A stretch of 41,838 nucleotides of DNA from Rhodospirillales bacterium. GTDB taxonomy: Bacteria; Pseudomonadota; Alphaproteobacteria; Rhodospirillales; Defluviicoccaceae. The stretch's first letter is position 1, and each line of letters opens with the position of its first letter. Under the pieces are notes generated by a model. That model worked only from the letters and a program-made list of their open reading frames with translations, had not been told where the DNA came from and searched no databases. A program made the translations under genes and the position numbers. Shown here piece by piece: positions 1 to 6,640 of the stretch. The stretch lies in contig JAEULH010000061.1 of NCBI GenBank assembly GCA_016793925.1, positions 1 through 41,838 on the forward strand, written 5' to 3'.

Positions 1-352
1 CAAAATCTTTCGCTTCGCCCTGCACAGACGAGTGTGCGCGATGCAGAAACACAAACGCTTCTGGTGCGATGACAAGCTTTCCGGCATCTGCCGCCATCGC
101 GACAACGCTTGCTGCACTCGCGGCCATACTATCGATAAAGACGCTGATATTTCCGCGTCTCTTCAGCGCCGTGAAAACCGCCAGACCAGAAAAGAAATCG
201 CCACCTTCCGAAGAGATGCGAACAACCAGCGGTCCCGGAGCAATGCCCCGCAACACCTCGATAAAGTCGCGTTCTGCGCCATAGTAGATTTCGCCGTAAA
301 GCAAAATCTCATTTGTTCCAGAACGATTGATGATGCGGACAGGGTTATGCAT
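1..352 (-). CDS. ClpP-like phage-type serine protease (partial, 3' end outside window)
   Basis: The first 117 residues of a ClpP/crotonase-fold protease are visible, starting at ATG 352 and running off the left edge. The order of motifs fits phage-encoded ClpP-like proteases: an SSEGGD loop at residues 48-52, the nucleophile motif AASAAS with Ser79 as probable catalytic serine, and FLH with His104 as probable catalytic histidine. In phages such proteins mature the capsid, often next to portal and scaffold genes, but those neighbours would lie outside the window. The start overlaps the stop of the upstream 62-residue gene by 8 bases, so it is the last visible gene of a translationally coupled minus-strand chain. 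Family assignment is fairly secure; the capsid-maturation role is inference from the family and the nearby integrase. Confidence 0.8.
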   Translation of the reverse strand, partial: MHNPVRIINRSGTNEILLYGEIYYGAERDFIEVLRGIAPGPLVVRISSEGGDFFSGLAVFTALKRRGNISVFIDSMAASAASVVAMAADAGKLVIAPEAFVFLHRAHSSVQGEAKDF

Positions 353-533
353 CAATTCGGACCTCAAAGCGCAAAACTGTTAGAACTGCGCTGCCATCGT
401 CGTCTTCTGTGACCTTGAGCCGAAGTGGCGTAATAAGATCCGCCGGCGCTTCGACGACGTCTTCGATAACGTTGAGCAGTGTCTCTTCGAGTTCGTTGCG
501 AAGAAGATCTGTTTCAAGCGAGGGCTGATTCAT
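345..533 (-). CDS. Small acidic protein of the integrated element, unknown function
   Basis: A 62-residue acidic protein starting MNQPSLETDL. I chose ATG 533 because it overlaps the stop of the preceding gene as ATGA (530-533), while the in-frame ATG at 548 lies well inside that gene. Its own stop overlaps the ClpP-like gene start. The N-terminal half is predicted helical and rich in Glu and Leu; the C-terminal half looks like alternating beta strands (LRLKVTED, LTVLRFEVRI). I do not recognise a family. The coupled position suggests a role linked to its neighbours. Confidence 0.6.
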   Translation of the reverse strand: MNQPSLETDLLRNELEETLLNVIEDVVEAPADLITPLRLKVTEDDDGSAVLTVLRFEVRIDA

Positions 534-766
534 GCGCTGCCCGCACATTCAGCGGCGGAAAGCCCGCCGCTCTGTTCTGCGAGTTCCGCAAGCTGACCAA
601 ATATTTGGGAAAAGTGTCGCGCTTCATCTGGCGTCAGCTTGATCGAAAGAGAATTTGATCTGCCATCGGACATGCAGACTTCCAATCCGTCACTAATAAA
701 GAAGCCTGGCCGAGCCGGTTCTCCTGAAACCATCGCATCAAGCGGAATCTGTCGAGGGTTGTTCAT
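530..766 (-). CDS. Small protein, paralogue of the adjacent upstream gene
   Basis: A 78-residue protein beginning MNNPRQIPLD at ATG 766, which overlaps the stop of the upstream gene (ATGA, 763-766). It resembles the protein encoded at 763-969: both have a short N-terminal strand region, an SDG turn, a hydrophobic/basic strand, the motif TPxEAR, a Leu/Ala-rich helix, and a C terminus ending A-x-C-x-GSA. The pair looks like a tandem duplication. No known domain was recognised; function is unknown. The lack of membrane segments suggests a soluble cytoplasmic protein. Confidence 0.6.
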   Translation of the reverse strand: MNNPRQIPLDAMVSGEPARPGFFISDGLEVCMSDGRSNSLSIKLTPDEARHFSQIFGQLAELAEQSGGLSAAECAGSA

Positions 767-969
767 GCGGACCCCAAACATTGGGCACCGGCGAGTCCTT
801 CGCGCTCATCCGCGAGCGTGGCCAGCAACAGAGCGACGCTTCGCGCCTCGCATGGCGTCATTCGAATCCTGAAGCTTGCTGTCGCGCCGTCGCTAATCGA
901 GAAAACCAAATCCTTCCCGATCACAAGTGCAGGCGTGTGCGGTCCGAGCTTGGAAACGGGACTGTTCAT
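763..969 (-). CDS. Small protein, first of a paralogous tandem pair
   Basis: A 68-residue protein from ATG 969. The start is supported by a GGAG Shine-Dalgarno sequence about 9 bases upstream; the frame is open further upstream but that part overlaps the preceding gene. It shares with the following gene the order SDG, a beta-rich segment, TPxEAR, a long Ala/Leu helix and a final A-x-C-x-GSA. Stop and next start overlap by four bases, so the two are translated together. No family is recognised. Confidence 0.6.
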   Translation of the reverse strand: MNSPVSKLGPHTPALVIGKDLVFSISDGATASFRIRMTPCEARSVALLLATLADEREGLAGAQCLGSA

Positions 970-973
970 CCAC

Positions 974-1624
974 TCAACTCCGCTTCCCAAGCCACGCCTG
1001 AAGGTCATCCAGCGCTGGCAACTTGATCCGCCGCCGATGCGCTTCTTCACGAAGGCCATCCAATATTTCAGAAACGTGAAGCAACCAAAGCGTCTGTGGT
1101 CGATCCTTATAGGCGTCAACAAACTTTTTTCCGTCTATCTTCCACATTGCGTCGTAAATTTGTTCTTGGGAAAGTCCGCGCTCTAGCAGAACCCGTTCAA
1201 CCTTCAGTGCTTCTTCAGACCACTCAACCCTAGGCTGGTCTTTCCCCGACTTTTCCAGATGCCCCAAAAGTCCTTCTTTCGTCATCAACCACAGTTTGGC
1301 TTCGGCAGCTCCCGGCTCGATCTCGCGAACCAACCAGATTTCCTCTTTCTGAAAAGCTGGCCATTCGGAAATGATTCCGGGAGTTGATTCTGAAACGATC
1401 GTCGAAGCCTCGGAAACGAGAAGATTCCACTGCCGGCAAATTTCCGAATGAATCGCCAGCAAAAAAACTTCGAACGGAGAAAAATTCTGGCGTCTGGAAC
1501 TGCGAACTCGTTCGAAAGGGAGTTGATTTCGTTTTTCCATTGCTTCTGGAACACGAAAACCCTTTCGAGAAAGTGCCTCCGTCTGCCGGCTGTTCAGCAC
1601 GTCGCGCCTCCTTGGCGTAGGCAT
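974..1624 (-). CDS. Hypothetical protein, possible degenerate MerR-like HTH protein
   Basis: A 216-residue protein from ATG 1624; a later ATG at MEKRNQ is an alternative start. The first 60 residues (basic, ending in the stretch SPFEVFLLAIHSEI) have the layout of MerR-like helix-turn-helix proteins of mobile elements, where a basic wing is followed by S/P-x-D-V-hydrophobic, but the match is weak. The rest is charged and helical, with no membrane segments. It is the first gene of the minus-strand chain: only four bases separate its stop from the next start. It faces the HTH/integrase pair across about 170 bases with inverted repeats, which suits a regulator or early element gene. Function remains unassigned. 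Confidence 0.5.
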   Translation of the reverse strand: MPTPRRRDVLNSRQTEALSRKGFRVPEAMEKRNQLPFERVRSSRRQNFSPFEVFLLAIHSEICRQWNLLVSEASTIVSESTPGIISEWPAFQKEEIWLVREIEPGAAEAKLWLMTKEGLLGHLEKSGKDQPRVEWSEEALKVERVLLERGLSQEQIYDAMWKIDGKKFVDAYKDRPQTLWLLHVSEILDGLREEAHRRRIKLPALDDLQAWLGKRS

Positions 1625-1729
1625 AAGCCGTTGGTAGACAACGGTAATTGGCAGTTGTACCACGGCGCGGAGGGGTACGCAAGGCCATTTCTGTAGCGCT
1701 CGTTGCGTTTTCTGGGCCGTTCGGCTACA

Positions 1730-1763
1730 GTGCCCGAGTTGGGCACCGGGCACCCCTGGGTGC
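1730..1763. promoter_or_regulatory. Paired inverted repeats between divergent element genes (operator candidate)
   Basis: Two adjacent palindromes sit between the divergent minus-strand chain and the HTH/integrase genes: GTGCCC-N5-GGGCAC (1730-1746) and GCACCC-N2-GGGTGC (1750-1763). They include a tandem GGGCACC duplication (1741-1754). Position and symmetry suggest a repressor or excisionase binding site, but no binding protein can be assigned. Confidence 0.4.
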
Positions 1764-1795
1764 AGGCCCAGGACAAGGCCGGCCACCGGGTGACG

Positions 1796-2347
1796 ATGAC
1801 TGAACCGACGCCAATACCCCGCCGCCGCACCGAAGAGCAGACGGCTGAAATCCTTGGCATTTCTGTGCCCGCACTGCGTCGGCTTAAGCGCGCCGAGTCA
1901 ACCTGGGCCGCGCTCGACGAGATGGAGTGGTCTCCAGAAGATCGAGGTCGAGGCGGCATTGTGGCCAAACCGCTGAGACCAATCTGCACAAAATCGCGTG
2001 CTGAGGTTGACCCGCTTCTTTCGCCAGCTCAGGCCCGCAAGACCCTCGGCTGCGGAGAGACTTTTTTTGGTCAGCTCGTTAGGGCCGGTGAGATAGAATT
2101 CATCCTGATTGGTAAGCGCCGGAAGTTCAGACTGTCTGTTATCGAGGCATTCCTGGAAAGGCAAACGCAGCCATGTCCGTCTATAAACACGAAAAGTCGC
2201 CGTACTACCACTTCGATTTCCAAATTAAAGGACAACGATTTTTTGGCAGCACGAGCCTTACGGTTAAAAGCCAAGCACGCGTCTACGAAGCAGAAATGCG
2301 TAGACGCGCCATTGAAGGATCACTCCGCCATAAGCGCGAACAAATGA
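1796..2347 (+). CDS. Excisionase-like helix-turn-helix protein
   Basis: A 183-residue protein from ATG 1796. Two regions look like DNA-binding helices. Near the N terminus, EEQTAEILGISVPALRRL resembles an HTH helix pair. From about residue 73, LLSPAQARKTLGCGETFF continues into a wing, IGKRRKFRLSVIEAFLER, which is the pattern of excisionase/AlpA-type winged HTH proteins. Such proteins steer integrase direction or repress element genes. The HTH similarity ends near residue 122; the remaining 60 residues are basic, lack similarity, and overlap the integrase start by 175 bases in another frame. That suggests the original stop was lost or the two HTH parts were fused by an indel. Confidence 0.6.
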   Translation: MTEPTPIPRRRTEEQTAEILGISVPALRRLKRAESTWAALDEMEWSPEDRGRGGIVAKPLRPICTKSRAEVDPLLSPAQARKTLGCGETFFGQLVRAGEIEFILIGKRRKFRLSVIEAFLERQTQPCPSINTKSRRTTTSISKLKDNDFLAARALRLKAKHASTKQKCVDAPLKDHSAISANK

Positions 2348-3273
2348 CTTTGAACCAAGCGGCTGGTCGGTATTTCGAAGAAAAATCGAAGAACACACGT
2401 AGTCGCCAGAATGACGACTACCAACTTGCGAACCTAATAAAAGGTCTCTGCGCCAGCACATTCTTGTCTGATATTACGGAAAACCAGATCTCTGCTTACG
2501 CTGCGCGCCGAAGAAACCAAGTGGGGCCAGCTAGCGTCAACAGGGAAATCGAACTTCTTCGGCGGGTGTTCCGACGAGCGCAAACGGTATGGAGGGTAGA
2601 CATCGGCGAAATGCCGGCATGGAAAGAGCTGCTCTTCGTAGAGCCGGAAGGGCGAAAGCGGGAGCTGTCCCGCAACGAAGAGGTCCGGCTTATGGCCCGG
2701 GAGGAACTTCCCGAAGACCTTGGGTACCTTGCACAGTTTTGCATCCTCACCGGCATGCGCAAGATGAACGCGATACAGTTGACTTGGTCGCAAGTTCATT
2801 GGGACGAAGGCGAAATCAAGATCCGAGTTAAGAGCCGAAAGCCCGGTGGGGAAGAGCACACGATTCCGATCTCATCGGCTGTAAGGGGTCTTCTCGCTGC
2901 GCAGTATGGCAAACACCCGATCTTCGTCTTCTCCTATATTTGCCGCCGAAGTCGTGGCGGAAGGCGCAAAGGTGAACGTTATCCCTTTTCAGCAAGTGGC
3001 TGGCGCGGGGATTGGAAACGCTCCCTTGAAGCGGCCCAAGTTGAAGATTTCAAATTTCACGATACGCGGCACACGGCGGGGACACGCACCGCTCGCGTCG
3101 GTGGACTTCACGCCGCAAAGGAACTCCTTGGCCACAAAGACATCGCCTCGACCATGCGCTACACCCACGTGACCCGCGATGATGTTCGCGAAGCGATGGA
3201 ACGGGCAGAGTCCCGAAATAATCCCGAACCAGCACCCATTGAAAATGCTAACCCGTTGAAAGGAAGGAAATAA
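2173..3273 (+). CDS. Tyrosine recombinase (phage/island integrase)
   Basis: A 366-residue site-specific recombinase. The N-terminal part (1-55) resembles the arm-binding region; residues 57-150 form the SAM-like core-binding domain; the catalytic domain follows. Visible catalytic residues are Arg196 (TGMR), a Lys in the beta hairpin near 220, His296-x-x-Arg299 (HDTR), His321 (LLGHKD) and the nucleophile Tyr330 (MRYTHV). All are present, so the enzyme is probably active. The gene ends 17 bases from a tRNA-Pro half-gene, the usual layout for an integrase beside its attachment site. It probably catalyses integration and excision of the element extending to the left of the window, helped by the HTH protein upstream. 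Confidence 0.93.
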   Translation: MSVYKHEKSPYYHFDFQIKGQRFFGSTSLTVKSQARVYEAEMRRRAIEGSLRHKREQMTLNQAAGRYFEEKSKNTRSRQNDDYQLANLIKGLCASTFLSDITENQISAYAARRRNQVGPASVNREIELLRRVFRRAQTVWRVDIGEMPAWKELLFVEPEGRKRELSRNEEVRLMAREELPEDLGYLAQFCILTGMRKMNAIQLTWSQVHWDEGEIKIRVKSRKPGGEEHTIPISSAVRGLLAAQYGKHPIFVFSYICRRSRGGRRKGERYPFSASGWRGDWKRSLEAAQVEDFKFHDTRHTAGTRTARVGGLHAAKELLGHKDIASTMRYTHVTRDDVREAMERAESRNNPEPAPIENANPLKGRK

Positions 3274-3290
3274 ACCATGCCTTGGCGTCG

Positions 3291-3331
3291 GCTCCCAAAG
3301 CAGATGCGCTACCAGACTGCGCCACTCCCCG
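3291..3331 (-). other. 5' half of tRNA-Pro(UGG), attachment-site junction
   Basis: Read on the minus strand from 3331, these 41 bases give the acceptor 5' strand CGGGGAG, a D arm, the anticodon 5' stem TCTGC, the loop TTTGGGA with anticodon TGG, and the first two bases of the 3' stem. Sequence beyond 3291 no longer pairs: no T arm and no CTCCCCG acceptor strand. The match therefore stops just after the anticodon loop, 17 bases from the integrase stop. I infer that integration occurred in the anticodon region and that the rest of the gene lies at the far end of the element. Confidence 0.75.
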
Positions 3332-3878
3332 AACTTTGAAATTATTGCGCTTTTTTGAGTATGGCCTCGCGGCAGATAGAGAACGAAATGGCAATTTCGA
3401 ACGTTTTCGTGCCGGAGACTCCCCCCAAAAGTCCCCCCAGTCAACCGCCTTCGTCGGCGCCTCTGGAACGGACGCGGAACGCCCTATTGCTCGTACGTTT
3501 CGCGTCTCCGGGCCGCCATCGCCGCGAACCGCGTTCGTCGTAGCCCCGGGGGAAGAGTCCGGCCATGACCAGGGCGAGGTGCGCGACGTGGCTCCAAGCG
3601 GGCTGGGCGGGTGGTCCAAGGCGAAGTCGACGCGCAGGACCTTCTTAACCCGGGCCTGTTATCGTCCTGGGCATGCACCGCTTCGACCACCTCGACGTTG
3701 AGAGCGAGCTCGGGCACCCGTTCGCGGTGCTGTGGATCTTCATGCGGCACCTCTACGGTCCGCTGTTCTGGCCGATCATGTTGCCAACAGCCTCGGCTGG
3801 GCGTGGTCCGTGTGCGCTCGGCGCAGCGTCCTTCGAGTGCAGCGATCTGAAGACGCGTTACCGGCTGGGAGCGAAAGA
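3332..3878. other. Non-coding stretch between element junction and unknown gene
   Basis: No gene can be supported in these 547 bases. Minus-strand frames show short open stretches that look like a decayed coding region interrupted by a stop and frame changes (about 3480-3750), but no family is recognisable. The bases next to the tRNA fragment would hold its promoter; I see no convincing -35/-10 pair. Confidence 0.5.
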
Positions 3879-4868
3879 ATGACGGAATTCCGATTTGGTT
3901 ATGGGGAAATCGAGCCGGTTCCCAGGCGCTTCCCTCGGGGCGCTGCGTTTGTCGGGCGTGTCTGTTGGTCCTGGAGCCCGGCGCATGAACGCGACCACTC
4001 CTACTTCGTTTCGCAGACGCGCCTGGGGGGGAACAAGTGGCTGCTCTGGGTGCGGAGACCGTCCGACGATCGGCCGAATGGATGTTACGAGGCCGTCGTG
4101 GGGGCCACGAATACGGCATTTGACGACCTCGTCGAGGCGGCCAAAGCGTTGCTTTTCCGCTTTTGGATCTGGAGCGTCGCTGCGGAAAAAATCGATCGGC
4201 CACACGAAATCCTGAGCACGGGTGTACTCGATGAAAGTGAGCTTGATCGCATAGCGGACCAGATCTGGGACGACCCCTTCCTCGATCCGTGGTCAAAGCT
4301 GGTGCCCCGATTCACGTCCGTTCCGGAGGTGTCTCAGTTTGTCTGCGCCTACGATGTCTGGGCCGGGATTGACACCGTCGAGGAGGCGGCCCTTCTTGCG
4401 AGGGGGAGCAGCATCGACGTCTTGTGGATCGAGTCGATCGAAGGTTGCCGGGCCGTCGCCTGGCACCCGCGCCGCGATGCGAAGGAGAGCGCGCGAATTC
4501 TTCTTGAGGCGTTCTGGCGAGCCCGGCACGGTTTCATAGGACCGACCGAGTTCTTGCAGGCCGGCTTGCTCGACGGCGGTGAGTTCCAGGACCTACGTGA
4601 CGCCATTTCTGGGGAAACGGCTGCCAACGAGACCGCCGCCCTGCGGCACCGCGACGCGCCCATCGTCCGAACGGCCCGCGAGCTCGGCCTCAATCCCCGG
4701 CCGGCCGGACATAGCCCCGACGCATGGATGGCCAGTTGTCCGGGAACCAGTCACTGGCTGATGATTGGCCCCATCACGAACGAGTTCGGGTGCGGCTGGT
4801 GCAGGCGAGCCGGCGGTCCAGACGAGCTTTCCATATTCGCCGAAGAACGTCGGCATCGACGTAGCTGA
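3879..4868 (+). CDS. Unknown protein with C-terminal zinc-finger-like motif
   Basis: A 329-residue protein from ATG 3879, preceded by GGGAG at a normal distance; the frame is open upstream but the earlier part has unlikely composition. There is no signal peptide or membrane segment. The N-terminal half is rich in Trp and Phe, with a beta-strand pattern; the middle is acidic and helical. The C terminus has Cys287-x4-His292-x12-Cys305-x2-Cys308 in the context CPGTSH and FGCGWC. This resembles the CHC2-type finger of DNA primases (C-x2-H, C-x2-C), though spacing differs. A nucleic-acid role is possible but unproven. It lies just outside the integrated element and has no obvious operon partner. 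Confidence 0.6.
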   Translation: MTEFRFGYGEIEPVPRRFPRGAAFVGRVCWSWSPAHERDHSYFVSQTRLGGNKWLLWVRRPSDDRPNGCYEAVVGATNTAFDDLVEAAKALLFRFWIWSVAAEKIDRPHEILSTGVLDESELDRIADQIWDDPFLDPWSKLVPRFTSVPEVSQFVCAYDVWAGIDTVEEAALLARGSSIDVLWIESIEGCRAVAWHPRRDAKESARILLEAFWRARHGFIGPTEFLQAGLLDGGEFQDLRDAISGETAANETAALRHRDAPIVRTARELGLNPRPAGHSPDAWMASCPGTSHWLMIGPITNEFGCGWCRRAGGPDELSIFAEERRHRRS

Positions 4869-5111
4869 AGTCGTCAGGCCTCGGCGCCCCCGTGGGAGGG
4901 TTTCCTGCCCCCGCTTGCCGTGCCTCTAACCACCCACGATCCCGCCGCTGACCTCCACGATCAAGAGCGGCGGTTGGGGGGTCGCCGACGAGCCGGTCAC
5001 CATAGACGTGGTCGAGGCGACGCAAAAGCCAATCTGGCCTAAAGTGTCTAGGCGAGTATAATCGCACTTGTACATATTGGGCCTTGCGTAAAAAAAGTGG
5101 CAAAATTAGCC

Positions 5112-6125
5112 ATGAGCGGCAAAACCTCCTCTCCTGATAGTGATTATCTGGTCAAGTACCAGCGCCTCTCTACGACAGATCTCGACCATGCTCGCGAGGC
5201 CGTAGGCCGCATGTGGGAATATCACCGCTCGCATTTGCTGCGCGGCCGGAAGTACGCCATTGGCTGGCATCAGGCTGATCTGGGCGACGCCAGCCTCAGT
5301 TACGTGCGAACCTCCAGCACCATCCACATCGCATGCGGACCCGTGAGCGACACCCTCAGGGTGACGTTACACGAAAGCGGCCGCATCAAGCACTGGATCA
5401 ATGGATCCCCTGCAGTTTCAACACCAAGTCGCGCCGTCGTGCACGTTCCGGGTCAAGAACTGCATATGGAGACTGAACCGTTTCGCCTCCTTATGCTTTC
5501 ATTCAGTTGCGATGCTGTCATGCGCGCGCTACAGGCCCGCCAACAGTTGCCGGCTGATATGTGCCACTGGCCGAGCGAGTTCTCGCTTGAAACACGGGCT
5601 GGGGTTTCGCTCCGAGCCTTGTGCCGCTGGGCTGCGGGAGAGATGGATCGTCCCGGCTCCGGTTCATTGAATTCTCTCAAAGCCAGACAAGCACTTGAAC
5701 GCACTTTGTTGATGCTTCTTTTCGATGGTATCGAGAGTGCGTCGCCCACCACCTTGAGGGGCGATGACGGGCTGGCCGATTTGCACGTAAGGCGGGTCGA
5801 AGAGTGGATCCACAGCCACTTTGCCGAGCCCATAGCCGTTGAAGACCTTGCGCAAGCAGCGGGCGTGAGCGTTCGATCACTTCAAGTCATGTGCCGCCGC
5901 TCGCGCGGATGTACCCCGATGGACCTGTTGCGGAGAAGACGTCTGGATGCGGCGCGTGCCGCACTCCAGGCTGCCGCGCCTGGACAGACTGTCACGGCCG
6001 TTGCCACCGATTGCGGTGTCTTCAACTTCGGGCGCTTTGCAGTTCAATACAGGGCGGCGTTTGGCGAATCGCCGTCGCAAACGCTTGCCTCTTCAACTGA
6101 ACGCACGTCGTCCGCGAAGACGTAA
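5112..6125 (+). CDS. AraC-family transcriptional regulator
   Basis: A 337-residue regulator. The N-terminal part (about 1-215) fits the cupin-like ligand/dimer domain of the AraC_binding_2 type (segments HIACGP and VVHVPGQE). The C-terminal 100 residues carry the paired HTH domain: the first helix pair at LAQAAGVSVRSLQVMCR, the second at VTAVATDCGVFNFGRFAVQYRAAFGESPS, which matches the conserved second-HTH signature. ATG 5112 is preferred; a GTG at 5097 in the same frame would add five residues. Neither has a strong ribosome site. The gene stands alone, so its targets and inducer are unknown; AraC proteins of this layout often control neighbouring catabolic or stress genes, but none lies next to it here. 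Confidence 0.88.
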   Translation: MSGKTSSPDSDYLVKYQRLSTTDLDHAREAVGRMWEYHRSHLLRGRKYAIGWHQADLGDASLSYVRTSSTIHIACGPVSDTLRVTLHESGRIKHWINGSPAVSTPSRAVVHVPGQELHMETEPFRLLMLSFSCDAVMRALQARQQLPADMCHWPSEFSLETRAGVSLRALCRWAAGEMDRPGSGSLNSLKARQALERTLLMLLFDGIESASPTTLRGDDGLADLHVRRVEEWIHSHFAEPIAVEDLAQAAGVSVRSLQVMCRRSRGCTPMDLLRRRRLDAARAALQAAAPGQTVTAVATDCGVFNFGRFAVQYRAAFGESPSQTLASSTERTSSAKT

Positions 6126-6640
6126 CGAGAGACCCCGGCCGCTTCCTGTTCGTGGCAGAGTGCTTATCCGTCGGGAAAGTTTGCGGTGGGTCCCATCAAG
6201 CCCCCGGATCTTCACCCGCATCACGGCCGATGTTGATCGGCTCCAAGTTCCTTCAGGAGGCGAGCATCGACATGGACGGCAAGCAGATCACAACCCGGAC
6301 CCCGTTACCGGTCAGGTCGGTCGCGTCTCTAAATGTTTCCCCAAAACGCACACCTGATTTTCACAGACAGTGAACGCAGTCCTGTTCGACTGCGCTTCCC
6401 GGATAGCCTGTCCGTTGGTAGGTTCGTAACGTCTCGGCTCGACGCGGCTTCTAGCAGCGGCGGGGGTGAGGCAGCAATGGTCGCCGGGCCGCCCCGGGGG
6501 CCAAGGCGGCCCGGCACCAAGCGGACCGAACACGACTGCCCCAGGTAACAGGGGGGTGAACTTCCGGCAGGCTCTGCGCCGGTCGATGGAAGACGCTCCG
6601 GCGTTGACGTCGGCCCCAATCCCGGCGGACAGTCCGCGCG
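6126..6640. other. Structured intergenic region upstream of cobD
   Basis: These 515 bases hold no supportable gene. Two inverted repeats stand out: GCAGTC-N6-GACTGC (6376-6393) and an 11-bp GC-only stem at 6483-6515. A CCCC/GGGG pair follows near 6540-6556. The region ends at the cobD start, so it may act as an RNA leader. I looked for the cobalamin riboswitch core and B12 box on both strands here and did not find them. Confidence 0.4.
6483..6515 (+). repeat. Perfect 11-bp GC-rich hairpin in the cobD leader
   Basis: GCCGGGCCGCC (6483-6493) pairs with GGCGGCCCGGC (6505-6515) around an 11-base loop. There is no T run on either side, so it is not an ordinary intrinsic terminator. It lies about 125 bases before the cobD start and could be part of an RNA control element. 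Confidence 0.5.

Noticed and set aside
3484-4296. Minus-strand frame of 270 codons, considered as a transposase remnant
   Set aside because: No DDE motif or terminal inverted repeats are seen. Most of it is antisense to the 329-residue gene.
6390-6640. Possible second cobalamin riboswitch before cobD
   Set aside because: No B12 box, no GCTGCCCCCGCAACTGT-like core and no CCACTG element were found on either strand.
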